Positions 18,068 through 26,904 of a stretch of 64,000 nucleotides of DNA are shown piece after piece. Source of the stretch: Methylobacter marinus A45 (GTDB taxonomy: Bacteria; Pseudomonadota; Gammaproteobacteria; Methylococcales; Methylomonadaceae); NCBI RefSeq assembly GCF_000383855.1, contig NZ_KB912877.1, forward strand, positions 3,886,728-3,950,727. The letters are read 5' to 3'. Every line of letters starts with the position of its first letter. Positions within the stretch are counted from its first letter, which is position 1. The notes below the pieces were generated by a model, which was given only the letters and a program-made list of their open reading frames with translations, did no database searches and was not told the DNA's origin. The translations under genes were made by a program, and so were the position numbers.

Positions 18068-19393
18068 TCAACTGACAAATAGATTGATGGTATCTGAAAT
18101 TTGTTGTTTAGCATCTTGCAGAATTTGTAATGACATATTAGGCGATAATGTTTTATTGCCGAATTTTTGATAAGCCGGCAAGGTGCTGATTAACGGCAGG
18201 GTTGCCGCTTCATGAGTGCCTATCAGGCTATGAAACTTCGCCAATAAAACGATATCACTCAAGATTAGTGATTTACCGCTGTCGTAATACCAATCTTCAA
18301 CGTCTGAAGGAATTCTGGCCAATCCATTAGAAAATCCCCATTTGTCAAGAATCCAGGAACCTAGATGGCCTTGTATCAATAACAGGCATTGATCAAGTTC
18401 CTCAGGCTGATAAGCATCATCGCTCAGTTTTTCCGCAAATTTCAGGATGGGCAAGGAGCCAAGGTTATGTAAAAGTCCGGCCAGCAACGCTTCCTCAGGA
18501 TCGGCTTTTTGGGTCAGGACGGCTAAGGCATGGCTAATGCTGGAAATCCGGATACTTTCTTTCCAGAGATTTTGAATTCTCGTGTTGAAGCTTTTTTTGT
18601 TACTCCGGAAAAGGCTGTTCATGCTGAGGCTGGTGACAATATTGCGGGTTGTGGCTATGCCGAGTCGATTGACTGCATCCAGACAGCTGGAGGTGGGATT
18701 TATGGTTCGGTATAAAGGACTGTTCGTGAAGTGGATCAACTTTGATGTGATGACAGGATCCAGGCTGATAATTTTAGCGGCTTCGCCGGTACCGAGATTT
18801 TTTTGTATGGCGGCATGTAATTTTAAAGCGATATCGGGAATACTCGGAATTTCCAGTTTATTTTGTTTGAAATGATAAGAAAACAGTGTAAAAAAGGCGT
18901 TGTTTTCTAATTGCTCCGGAATAAATGAATCGCAAATCAGAGGATTTATTTTATTTTTATTTCGAGGAATATCGGACTGAGCTATGTAAATAACCGTGGT
19001 TTCGGATTTTGCGATTGCGGTGAGTAGATGCTCTGGGCCATTGGATAAAGGGTAATAGGCCTGTAATGTATTTTCAGTGATTTCCTGCCCCGTGCCATTA
19101 CCGGCTTCCAGGTAAACGGTGCCTTTAAAAAGGTATATCAAACACTCATTTCGAGAGCCCTGATTGAAAATTATCGAACCTGAGCGAAATACTGCCGAAT
19201 GGATGGGTAACTGCCGCAACTTTTCGGAAGACAAGTAACATACCGGAACTAACTGCTTCAAAAAATCAAGCGGCAGGTCAGCAATATCGGTTTTAATGCG
19301 ATCAGCGAGTTCGGGTTCTGGATTTATAGTAGCTACAGAAGACTTTTTAAATTCCGTTAATAGCTTTCTTTTTTCTAAAAGTTTCCTGAACAT
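18068..19393 (-). CDS. Cyclic nucleotide-binding-like and HDOD domain signalling protein
   Basis: The protein has two parts. Residues about 40-150 look like a cNMP-binding beta-roll (LPIHSAVFRSGSIIFNQGSRNECLIYLFKGTVYLEAG). Residues about 180-400 form an HDOD domain (IPSIPDIALKLHAAI, VITSKLIHFTNSPLYR, DAVNRLGIATTRNIV, LLAGLLHNLGSLPIL). HDOD domains resemble HD phosphohydrolases without the metal site; here the HD position reads HNLG, so no hydrolase activity is expected. It likely integrates a small-molecule signal. I chose the ATG at 19393 (441 residues). The frame stays open to a TTG at 19486, but those residues are unconvincing. Confidence 0.78.
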   Translation of the reverse strand: MFRKLLEKRKLLTEFKKSSVATINPEPELADRIKTDIADLPLDFLKQLVPVCYLSSEKLRQLPIHSAVFRSGSIIFNQGSRNECLIYLFKGTVYLEAGNGTGQEITENTLQAYYPLSNGPEHLLTAIAKSETTVIYIAQSDIPRNKNKINPLICDSFIPEQLENNAFFTLFSYHFKQNKLEIPSIPDIALKLHAAIQKNLGTGEAAKIISLDPVITSKLIHFTNSPLYRTINPTSSCLDAVNRLGIATTRNIVTSLSMNSLFRSNKKSFNTRIQNLWKESIRISSISHALAVLTQKADPEEALLAGLLHNLGSLPILKFAEKLSDDAYQPEELDQCLLLIQGHLGSWILDKWGFSNGLARIPSDVEDWYYDSGKSLILSDIVLLAKFHSLIGTHEAATLPLISTLPAYQKFGNKTLSPNMSLQILQDAKQQISDTINLFVS

Positions 19394-19869
19394 AAAATGC
19401 AAATATAAAAAGAAGTTCAGATTGAGAGAATAATCCAAAACAGCATTTATTGTCTCATTTTTAATATAGTCGCGGGGGATGAACAAGCCTTCAGCAATAG
19501 CTGATCGGCCTAAAGCTGAGAGACTTTATATGGCGTTTGTTGTATTTGATAACGCTTGAATTAGCGCTGATAAAGATATTGCAGGGCACTTCAATCGCCA
19601 GATTAAACAGAGTGCCGGTCAGTCTTAGGATATATTTTTGCAGGTTTGATGCGCGACGATTCCAAAACGCTGCACTCATTGCAAAGTCGCAAGTTGATTT
19701 TTTGCCAGCACTGTACCGATTTTTTAATGCAGTGCTGGCGTCAGCATTTTTGCCAGGTCGTTCTTGATACGATAGCCAGCACTTTGAGTGAATTTATATA
19801 GATCAACTTCGCCGCTATCGGATTCGTATTGACTCGGCAAATACGACAGATCAGAGAAAGTCAGTAAAA
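19394..19869. other. Intergenic, no convincing gene
   Basis: Only short frames without recognisable content are present. The last part (about 19720-19869) is the downstream flank of the NTF2-like gene on the minus strand. I see no strong terminator or repeat. Confidence 0.3.
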
Positions 19870-20277
19870 TTACTTACTGACCTGAGCGATCCAGTCTTGC
19901 AGATTGTAGTAGTTGGTGATGCGCGCGACTTTGTTATCACGGATTTCAAAAAAAGCACCGGCCGGCAGGCGGTATTTTTGACCTTTTGCTTCAGGCAAAC
20001 CTTCGTCGGTTTTCAAATACTCGCCCAGGACGACGAATTCAGCTGCGGCACGGCTGCCGTCCGGAGTCGCCATGATAACCATATCGATAAGTTGCTCTTT
20101 GTAATTGTTATTCATGCCTCCCATAAACTGCTTGAAAGCTTCTTTACCGATTTCGCGTTTGCCCTGGTTGATGTCATGAATGACATCGTCGGTGAGCAGG
20201 CTCAGAAAAGTATCCATGTCCGCGCTGTTGAAAGCGGCATAATATTGCTCAATCAGTTTGATGCTGTCTTGGTTCAT
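19870..20277 (-). CDS. NTF2-like / ketosteroid isomerase-related protein
   Basis: The 135-residue protein has the SnoaL/NTF2-like cone fold. It shows the N-terminal helix IKLIEQYYAAFNSADMDTFLSLLTDDVIHDINQG, then GKEAFKQFMGGM, and the C-terminal strand FFEIRDNKVARITNYYN. It belongs to the steroid delta-isomerase-related group, whose members bind or transform small hydrophobic molecules. The catalytic Asp of true isomerases cannot be assigned with certainty, so the substrate is unknown. AGGATC six bases upstream supports the ATG at 20277. It is divergent from the sulfite dehydrogenase gene; the 117 bases between should hold both promoters. Confidence 0.78.
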   Translation of the reverse strand: MNQDSIKLIEQYYAAFNSADMDTFLSLLTDDVIHDINQGKREIGKEAFKQFMGGMNNNYKEQLIDMVIMATPDGSRAAAEFVVLGEYLKTDEGLPEAKGQKYRLPAGAFFEIRDNKVARITNYYNLQDWIAQVSK

Positions 20278-20394
20278 AGTGATCCTATCGTTCGAGTTAA
20301 AAAATAACGCCTATTTTATAGTTAAACCGCGTTTTTGCCTTATTATTTTGCAATAAATAGTTTTCCAATTAACGATTGGCAGGAGTTTTGATAA

Positions 20395-21663
20395 ATGGTA
20401 CGGCAAACCGATTTGCAACCCGTTGCAGGCGGGGGACTATTGGACCGGCGCTTGTTTTTAAAGCGCGGTTTGTCTTTTTCCGTTGCTGTCGCTTTAGCGC
20501 CCGAAACGCTCGCTTCGGCCAGCGATAATGAACGTTTGGCGTGGATGCAAAAACCGGGCGAACCTTTTTCCAATTATGGCCAGCCTTCGCCGCACGAGCG
20601 CAAAACCATCCGTTGGACCATGGGCAACAGCATGGCGCCTGGCAATGGAGTATCGTGGGCGCCATTACAGGATATGGAAGGCATCATAACACCCAGCGGC
20701 TTGCATTTTGAACGCCATCATAACGGCGTGCCACAAATCGATCCCGATAAACACCAATTGTTGATCCATGGTCTGGTCAACAAGCCACTGGTTTTTGACA
20801 TGGCAACTTTGCAGCGTTACCCGATGCAGTCCTGTTACGCGTTTGTCGAATGCGGTGGCAACAGCAATGCCGGCTGGCGCGAAGAGCCGATTCAAACTGC
20901 TGTTGGTTATTTTCATGGCATGGCTTCGTGTAGTGAATGGACAGGCGTGCCTTTGCGGATAATACTTGACGAAGCCAAGCTAAAAGGTAGGGCGAAATGG
21001 ATGGTTGCGGAAGGCGCCGATGCTGCCGTCATGAATATCAGTATTCCCATGGAAAAAGCGCTTGATGATTGCCTGCTGGCTATCTATCAAAACGGCGAGC
21101 GCATCAGGCCGGAGAACGGCTATCCCTTGCGCCTGATCGTACCGGGGTGGGAAGGCGTGCTGAACGTCAAATGGTTAAGACGCCTGCACATCACCAACAG
21201 GCCAGTCATGGCCAGAAATGAAACCGCAAAATATACCGAATTAATGCCTTCCGGAAAATCACGGCAGTTTACTTTCGTCATGGATGCCAAATCGCTGATC
21301 ACCAGTCCGTCGTTCGGCCATAAGCTCGATAACAAAGGTTTGTATCAGGTTAGCGGCCTGGCCTGGAGCGGGCGGGGCAGGATCAGCAAGGTTGAAATCT
21401 CGGCGGATGGTGGCCAGACCTGGGCCGAGGCTCAACTTCAGGAACCGGTGTTACCCAAGTGTTTTACCCGCTTCAGAATTCCCTGGCAGTGGAATGGCAA
21501 GAAAATGATATTGAAAAGCCGCGCCATTGATGAGACAGGCTATGTGCAGCCGGAGCGCGACGCACTGATCATGCGGCGCGGCCGGTATGGCTATTTTCAT
21601 TACAATGCCATCGTCAGCTGGGAAATATCGCCGGAAGGGAGTGTCAGCCATGTTTTCGCGTAG
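20395..21663 (+). CDS. soxC: Molybdenum sulfite dehydrogenase (SoxC/SorA-like)
   Basis: The 422-residue protein is a periplasmic member of the sulfite oxidase family that oxidises sulfite or a bound sulfur intermediate. A Tat signal is seen at the N-terminus (DRRLFLKRG followed by a hydrophobic stretch, about 17-40), fitting a folded molybdopterin protein. The Mo-ligating Cys is Cys153 in FVECGGNSNAGW. The C-terminal Mo-co dimerisation domain begins near 300 (YQVSGLAWSGRGRISKVEISADGGQTW). No haem site is in this subunit; the overlapping downstream gene gives the cytochrome. SoxC and SorA cannot be told apart firmly without alignment. No other sox gene is in the window, which favours a stand-alone sulfite-oxidising pair. 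Confidence 0.87.
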   Translation: MVRQTDLQPVAGGGLLDRRLFLKRGLSFSVAVALAPETLASASDNERLAWMQKPGEPFSNYGQPSPHERKTIRWTMGNSMAPGNGVSWAPLQDMEGIITPSGLHFERHHNGVPQIDPDKHQLLIHGLVNKPLVFDMATLQRYPMQSCYAFVECGGNSNAGWREEPIQTAVGYFHGMASCSEWTGVPLRIILDEAKLKGRAKWMVAEGADAAVMNISIPMEKALDDCLLAIYQNGERIRPENGYPLRLIVPGWEGVLNVKWLRRLHITNRPVMARNETAKYTELMPSGKSRQFTFVMDAKSLITSPSFGHKLDNKGLYQVSGLAWSGRGRISKVEISADGGQTWAEAQLQEPVLPKCFTRFRIPWQWNGKKMILKSRAIDETGYVQPERDALIMRRGRYGYFHYNAIVSWEISPEGSVSHVFA

Positions 21664-22171
21664 CTTGATGCTCTGTTTTTGCTTCTGTCTTTGTCATGGG
21701 GTGCAGACGGAAAAGAGCGGACCCAATTTGGGCAGGGCCGCCTCCGAGGATCTGATAAAGAACTGGAACATCGATGTCTTTCCTGACGGTGAAGGTCTGC
21801 CCGCAGGTAACGGCAATGCCGTCACAGGTAAACGGGTTTACGAAGCGCATTGCCTGTCCTGTCATGGTGTCGATGGTGAAGGCAGCAGTGCCGATGAACT
21901 GGCCGGAGCCCGACATTCATTAACCGATAATCCACCTGATAAGACAATCGGTACTTATTGGCCTTATGCGACGACAGTTTTCGATTTCACGCGCCGGGCA
22001 ATGCCATTGAATGCGCCCGGCAGTCTGAGCCATGATCAACTTTATGCCGTCACTGCCTATTTGCTCTACCTGAACGGGATTATTAAGGAAACTGATATTA
22101 TTAATGCCGAAACACTACCCAAGGTTGAAATGCCGAATCGGGAGGGGTTTATACAAATTGGAACAGAATGA
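21650..22171 (+). CDS. Cytochrome c subunit of the sulfite dehydrogenase
   Basis: The 173-residue protein has a Cys-rich hydrophobic leader (residues 1-17, LCFCFCLCHG) and one haem c motif, CLSCH at 68-72. A likely distal Met is Met118 in RRAMPLNAPG. It should carry electrons from the molybdenum subunit to the respiratory chain, as SorB or SoxD do. The ATG at 21650 has AAGGGAG upstream and lies inside the end of the Mo subunit gene, a 14-base overlap in another frame, so translation is coupled. With one haem it is closer in size to SorB-like or truncated SoxD proteins than to di-haem SoxD. Confidence 0.85.
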   Translation: MFSRSLMLCFCFCLCHGVQTEKSGPNLGRAASEDLIKNWNIDVFPDGEGLPAGNGNAVTGKRVYEAHCLSCHGVDGEGSSADELAGARHSLTDNPPDKTIGTYWPYATTVFDFTRRAMPLNAPGSLSHDQLYAVTAYLLYLNGIIKETDIINAETLPKVEMPNREGFIQIGTE

Positions 22172-22194
22172 TCCACTTTAATCAATATCCCTTG

Positions 22195-22330
22195 CTGGTT
22201 TTAAACCTCGGCCTTCAGGCTGAAAGGAGTGCTCCGCAAAAAGCGAAGCGCGGTTGTTTTCTCGGTTGCGGATTGGGAAACCATTTACCAATAATTGGTT
22301 CCATCCCGCAGAGATGGTTCCTTATTGCTC
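22195..22330 (+). repeat. Dispersed repeat family A, copy 1
   Basis: This non-coding stretch recurs in inverted orientation at 40347-40485. Shared blocks in order are CTGGTTTTA, ACCTCGGCCTTCAGGC, GAAAGGAG, TTCTCGG, GCGGATTGGGAA, CATCCCGCAG and TTCCTTATTGCTC, with diverged or indel-bearing segments between. It follows the cytochrome gene and takes up part of the 490-base gap before aqpZ. The short minus-strand frame over this repeat is not taken as a gene. Confidence 0.8.
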
Positions 22331-22659
22331 AATAGCTTAAAACTTCGTTCTCTCGATACCAGTGCTTGAAGTGCTTGAGTCAGCCTTGGATTGAGATCCG
22401 TTTGCTGCTGTCCACTTTGGTTGATACGCCGATCGAAACCATTCCGAGGATCGCCGAACAACACGGAGGCGTATAAATTAGTCCAGTCAAGCATGTTGAT
22501 TAATTTCTTGACATGCTGAACCTAGAGTTTAGACTTGGGCGCTATATTATATCTAGATAATGCATTATTTTTGTAGTAAGCAAGCTTATATCCTGTTCGC
22601 CGTAATGGCTGCTTAGTTATTACGTAGGACATAACAATAACCATAAAAAGGAAATGAGT

Positions 22660-23352
22660 ATGAAAAAATATTTTGCAGAATTCTTTGGAACATTCTGGTT
22701 GGTCCTCGGTGGCTGCGGCAGTGCGGTATTGGCGGCCGGGTTTCCAGATGTCGGTATCGGTTTTCTCGGAGTTTCGCTGGCTTTCGGTTTGACGGTATTG
22801 ACCATGGCTTACGCAATCGGGCATATTTCCGGTTGTCATTTGAATCCTGCGGTTTCCGTCGGGCTCTGGGCAGGCGGCCGGTTCCCGGCGAGCCAATTAC
22901 TGCCTTATATCGTCGCTCAAGTCCTTGGTGCCATTGTGGCGGGAGGTGTTCTTTATTTGATCGCCAGCGGCAAGGCAGGGTTTGATGTTTCGGCAGGCTT
23001 CGCTTCCAATGGCTATGCCGAACATTCTCCTGGCGGCTATTCCTTGTCCGCGGCCTTGCTCACGGAAGTTGTCATGACAATGATGTTTGTGCTAGTCATT
23101 CTTGGCGCGACAGATGCGCGCGCGCCGTTGGGTTTGGCACCTATTGCTATCGGTTTTTGCCTTACTCTGATTCACCTGATCAGCATTCCTGTGACCAATA
23201 CTTCAGTAAATCCAGCACGTAGTACCGGCGTCGCCATTTATGTTGGCGATTGGGCTATAGCTCAGTTATGGCTATTTTGGGCGGCGCCTATCGTTGGTGC
23301 TCTGCTGGGTGCGGTAATCTACCGTTTCATTGGCAGCCCGGAAGAAGATTGA
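22660..23352 (+). CDS. aqpZ: Aquaporin Z (water channel)
   Basis: The inner-membrane channel lets water pass along osmotic gradients. It has about 230 residues, six membrane helices and the two half-helices with NPA boxes, HLNPAVS (Asn62) and TSVNPARS near the C-terminus. The Arg after the second NPA fits the selectivity filter. The narrow-pore pattern suggests an aquaporin and not a glycerol facilitator. The ATG at 22660 has AAAAGGA seven bases upstream. An ATG two codons earlier is too close to it. It is a single gene between repeat family A and an EAL gene on the other strand. Confidence 0.92.
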   Translation: MKKYFAEFFGTFWLVLGGCGSAVLAAGFPDVGIGFLGVSLAFGLTVLTMAYAIGHISGCHLNPAVSVGLWAGGRFPASQLLPYIVAQVLGAIVAGGVLYLIASGKAGFDVSAGFASNGYAEHSPGGYSLSAALLTEVVMTMMFVLVILGATDARAPLGLAPIAIGFCLTLIHLISIPVTNTSVNPARSTGVAIYVGDWAIAQLWLFWAAPIVGALLGAVIYRFIGSPEED

Positions 23353-23465
23353 AAAGTTTCGTTCAATGATTTGCTTCAATGGCGCTATGCGTCGCCTTTG
23401 AAGTCAATTCAGAATGATTAGCTAATTTATGCTCGTCATTTCAATCATCACGAATAAAATTCTGC

Positions 23466-24320
23466 TCATGCTTCACTGATGGCTGTTTCGGATGCCCCGG
23501 TTTTTATATATTCGGCTAGATAAGGTGCTTTTCTCAGGTTAAACAGATTGGGTTCGTAATATCCTACATAGCTAGCTGCAAATAACGAGCTATCGAGTTT
23601 TTTTATTGGGGTCACCATCGGTCTGCCGAAGTGGTAGCCTTGGGCATAGGCAATGCCGATTTTTTCTATGGCCCTAAATTCATCGGCTGTTTCGATACCT
23701 TCGGCAATGACTTTACAGTTTAATGCCGTCGCTATGTTTTGAATGGACTTGACAAAATTCATCTTGACCGGGTCCTCGTGCAGTTTTTGAATAAAGTGTT
23801 TATCTATTTTTACATAGTCGGGCAGTAATTCCGACCATAGCCTTAATCCCGAATAACCGGCACCCAAATCGTCCAGTGCGATTTCAAACCCCATGTTCCG
23901 ATAATGAATGACAGCTTCCCGCATCAATTCATAATCATCAGTCGGCTGATGTTCCGTGAGTTCAATGATGACAGAGTGCGGATCAACGCCAAATTGTTTC
24001 AGAAGCCTCAGAGTTTCGCCTTTTTTGAATTTCGGTTGCAAAAGTACAGAAGGACTTACGTTTATAAACAGTTTTTCCTTGATGTCTAAATTTGCATAGC
24101 TTTTTATAGTGATTTCCCGGCAGATGAATTCCAGTTTGGTGCTTAAATCGAAGTTTTCGGCGGCGGCAAACAGATCGAATGGACTATGCAACGGGCTATC
24201 GTAAGGCCCCCGAATCAATGCTTCATAACCCATGATTTTTTTTTGAGTTAAAGACACGATGGGCTGAAAATGGGGGGTTAATTTTTTGCCGCCTATAATG
24301 GCGATTAATTCATTAATCAT
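23466..24320 (-). CDS. EAL-domain cyclic-di-GMP phosphodiesterase
   Basis: The protein is nearly a stand-alone EAL domain, with no sensor or GGDEF part. All metal and substrate residues appear present: YEALIRG (Glu33), FINVSP, IELTEH, ALDDLGAGYSGL, VKIDKHFI, AEGIET and QGYHFGRPM. It should hydrolyse cyclic-di-GMP to pGpG. The ATG at 24320 gives 284 residues and keeps the whole domain. A TTG 24 codons upstream is possible but has no ribosome-binding site. It may help set the signal read by the PilZ protein at 32 kb and by the polysaccharide locus, though this link is inferred. The 342 bases upstream (24321-24662) hold no visible gene. Confidence 0.88.
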   Translation of the reverse strand: MINELIAIIGGKKLTPHFQPIVSLTQKKIMGYEALIRGPYDSPLHSPFDLFAAAENFDLSTKLEFICREITIKSYANLDIKEKLFINVSPSVLLQPKFKKGETLRLLKQFGVDPHSVIIELTEHQPTDDYELMREAVIHYRNMGFEIALDDLGAGYSGLRLWSELLPDYVKIDKHFIQKLHEDPVKMNFVKSIQNIATALNCKVIAEGIETADEFRAIEKIGIAYAQGYHFGRPMVTPIKKLDSSLFAASYVGYYEPNLFNLRKAPYLAEYIKTGASETAISEA

Positions 24321-24662
24321 TTGGAAGAATAATTGCTGGAGACTTCTGTTGTTCCGCAAGAATAGGGTGCCTTTATTACAAGAATATGACAAACAGAAAA
24401 AATGCCAACAAGACTTCTTGAGCTGGATTTAATGGGTTACAAAAGTTTTATTGTTCGCCTATTTATTGATACAGACATTCGGTCAAAATATACTCGATGC
24501 ATAAGGATGAAGTAATATCTGGGCGGTAGAATATTGAAAACTTGCGCTGCTAAATAGAAAAAATCTTTAATTCGACATAAAAATTAATACATGTTTTTGA
24601 GGCCGGTTATCTCGTAGCGTCAGGCTTCGATCTTTTAATTAACGGATTTAATAAGAAAGAAA

Positions 24663-25514
24663 ATGAACCAAAAATTATCATTGAAACAATCAAAACTCAT
24701 CGCCATTTTGGCAGGAGTATTGATTATTACCATAGCAATCTCTGTATTTTTTTATATTGAAGAAAGTAAGAAAAATTCGGGATTTTTATTGAAAAATCAC
24801 TCCGGCAAGCCCGATCATATAACGGCTTTGAAAGACTTATTCGGCGCCGCCGATCCAAGCGGCAAGGCGAGAGTTTCGGCTAATGAATTGAGCAGTATCT
24901 GGTTTGAGCAATCATTCAAGTTGGGCAGCGATGATTTTCATGTCGTATTCGCGAAAACTCAGGAAGTCGATCCGCAAACCGGAGCAATCGTTGAAGCACA
25001 CGCGCAAGGTGTTAAAGTGGGTGCCGTCACTTACAAGCAGACCGACGGCCGCTGGCAGGTCGTGTCAAAACAACCGAAATTTGGCGATTTCGGAGAGTGG
25101 GGGGATGCCTCGGAAGTCAAACAGGCGGAAGTTCTGCAATTATCGCCAGATAACATCGCATTTATGATTGATACCGGGGCCGGTATGGGGGGATTTTTCG
25201 AGTCGGGAAAAGCACTGTTTGCCTTTTCGAAAAACAACTGGCGCGATCTTGGATACGTTCAAACGGATGCGGACAACTCCGGCATATGCGACGAAGCATC
25301 TGAACGGGCATCTTCTGCTGAAGGCGGCTCGATACCGTGCTGGAGTTATACGGGGGCCATATCGACGGTTTCCGGCCAAAATACTGAATACCCTGATTTG
25401 CTAGTCACTCGTACCGGCACTGAAAGCGGTGAAAACGGTGTTTCCATAATGCCCGCCAAGAATGTGATTTACATTTTTAACGGTGAGAAGTATATCGACG
25501 CTTCAAAGCTGTAA
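24663..25514 (+). CDS. Hypothetical membrane-anchored periplasmic protein
   Basis: I do not recognise this 283-residue protein. It has a single N-terminal membrane helix at about 11-31 (signal anchor) and a soluble, likely periplasmic domain without Cys-based motifs. A stretch DQTDADNSGICDE-like (acidic, Asn/Gly) near residue 200 resembles a calcium loop but is not a full EF-hand. Tracts such as DDFHVVFAKTQEVDPQTGAIVEAHAQG and GGFFESGKALFAFSKNNWRDLGY suggest a beta-rich fold. The ribosome-binding site is weak. It is a lone gene between the EAL and PaiB genes. Confidence 0.6.
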   Translation: MNQKLSLKQSKLIAILAGVLIITIAISVFFYIEESKKNSGFLLKNHSGKPDHITALKDLFGAADPSGKARVSANELSSIWFEQSFKLGSDDFHVVFAKTQEVDPQTGAIVEAHAQGVKVGAVTYKQTDGRWQVVSKQPKFGDFGEWGDASEVKQAEVLQLSPDNIAFMIDTGAGMGGFFESGKALFAFSKNNWRDLGYVQTDADNSGICDEASERASSAEGGSIPCWSYTGAISTVSGQNTEYPDLLVTRTGTESGENGVSIMPAKNVIYIFNGEKYIDASKL

Positions 25515-25645
25515 TAGCTGGGAGTAAAAATGGCGCAGAAAAAGTTGCTTAGGCGGCAAGCTTGGCTTCTTATAAAAAGCGTACTTTGACCAGCATGAGC
25601 TCAGCTCCTGCTTATTTTTAAGGGAATATATCAGCGTGAAAATCC

Positions 25646-26290
25646 ATGTACATACCGAAGCACTTTGAAGAACCCAGGACCGAAGTCATGCATGACCTGA
25701 TCCGGGGCCATCCTCTTGCTACTTTGATTACGCTGTCCAAAAGTGGACTGGATGCGAATCACATTCCTTTGCTCTTATCGACAGCGCCATCGCCGTTTGG
25801 CGTTTTGCAGGGCCATGTCGCTCGCTCCAATTCCATGTGGCTCGACTTGGCAAAAGATGTTGAGGTACTGGCTGTATTTCATGGCCCTAATGCCTACATT
25901 ACTCCATCCTGGTACGCTTCCAAGCAGGAAAACGGAAAAGTGGTGCCGACCTGGAATTATGCCGTTGTCCATGCCTACGGCTGGCTGCGCGTTATCGACG
26001 ATACAGCATGGTTGCGTTCTCAGCTTGAGGCGCTGACTACCCATAGTGAGTCGGCTTTTTCCGAGCCATGGGCCGTATCGGATGCGCCCTCTGAATTTAT
26101 CGAAAAACTGATCGGGTCTATCGTCGGCATCGAAATTAACATTACAAAATTGTCAGGAAAATGGAAAGTGAGTCAGAATCAGCCGGAACGAAATCAGGAC
26201 AGCATCATTTCCGGGTTAAGGACGTGCGGAAACCCTGAGGCTATATCAATGGCTGTGCTGATGGAGGCCGAGGCCAAAAAGGCGCGCTGA
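25646..26290 (+). CDS. PaiB-type FMN-binding negative transcriptional regulator
   Basis: The 214-residue protein matches the PaiB family with its opening MYIPKHFEEPR, then HPLATLITLSKSGLDANHIPL, GHVARSNSMW, FHGPNAYITPSWYASK and VVPTWNYAVVHAYG. The fold is a split-barrel flavin-binding domain. In Bacillus, PaiB with PaiA affects protease and sporulation genes. Here no paiA acetyltransferase is adjacent, so the role is open, and a flavin-dependent detoxifying function is possible. A cupin gene follows 81 bases later on the same strand and may be co-transcribed. Confidence 0.85.
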   Translation: MYIPKHFEEPRTEVMHDLIRGHPLATLITLSKSGLDANHIPLLLSTAPSPFGVLQGHVARSNSMWLDLAKDVEVLAVFHGPNAYITPSWYASKQENGKVVPTWNYAVVHAYGWLRVIDDTAWLRSQLEALTTHSESAFSEPWAVSDAPSEFIEKLIGSIVGIEINITKLSGKWKVSQNQPERNQDSIISGLRTCGNPEAISMAVLMEAEAKKAR

Positions 26291-26371
26291 TTCCTCAATA
26301 GAATTAAAAAGAAATTGTATAGCCGGCCGGTTACTTCACGTCAATCAATACTTGGAAGGAAATAAAGATTA

Positions 26372-26809
26372 ATGAACAACGACAGCGCAGCGCTTTGGGT
26401 GCTTGGTCATAGGATTCGCCCTCTCGATACCGATGATTCTTATGGCTTGATAGAAGTTACCTCGCCGCCTCATGTACCGGGCCCGCCTCCGCACTACCAC
26501 AAGAGCGAAAATGAGTTTTTCCTGGTCATCAAGGGAACTTTGGATGTTATGAGCAATGGGGAATGGCAAAAACATTCCGCCGGCAGTTTTGTCGATCTGT
26601 CGCCCAACACTGTTCACACATTCATCAACAATACGGAAGAAGCGGTTGTGTGGATCACGGGCTGGCGTCCCAAAGGCTTTCAACAATTTTTTCGAGACTT
26701 TGGCATTCCGGTGCATGAATCTCAGGCTCAGGAGCGATCCGTTGAGGGCGATTTAATTCAGAAGGTAGTGCTTAGCGTAGAGCGATACGGAATGTATATG
26801 GCCGACTAA
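26372..26809 (+). CDS. Cupin-domain protein
   Basis: This 145-residue protein is a single small cupin barrel. The first cupin motif is PGPPPHYHKSENEFFLVIKG, whose two His and Glu can hold a metal, and the second is near FVDLSPNTVHTFINN. Enzymes and sugar- or regulator-type cupins share this fold, so no reaction can be named. The ATG at 26372 has GGAAGGAA further upstream. It may form a short unit with the PaiB-like gene. Confidence 0.78.
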   Translation: MNNDSAALWVLGHRIRPLDTDDSYGLIEVTSPPHVPGPPPHYHKSENEFFLVIKGTLDVMSNGEWQKHSAGSFVDLSPNTVHTFINNTEEAVVWITGWRPKGFQQFFRDFGIPVHESQAQERSVEGDLIQKVVLSVERYGMYMAD

Positions 26810-26840
26810 CGGTTTATCATGCCCTCAAGGCAAAGTGAAG

Positions 26841-26876
26841 AAAAGGGTTGTCCTGGCTATGAACGGGACAACCCTT
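26841..26876 (-). terminator. Terminator of glnS
   Basis: A perfect 11-base inverted repeat (AAGGGTTGTCC/GGACAACCCTT) with a 12-base loop ends, on the minus strand, in a run of T. It lies 29 bases beyond the glnS stop and should end that transcript. Confidence 0.75.
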
Positions 26877-26904
26877 GATTGAAGCCGGTTTAGATTTTAA
26901 AGGA

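Noticed and set aside
22285-22494. A 69-codon minus-strand frame upstream of aqpZ
   Set aside because: It partly overlaps the family A repeat and has no ribosome-binding site or known motif. A coding relic cannot be excluded.
23353-23465. A hairpin after aqpZ as a terminator
   Set aside because: A stem can be drawn around 23380-23404, but it has mismatches and no T-run on either strand.
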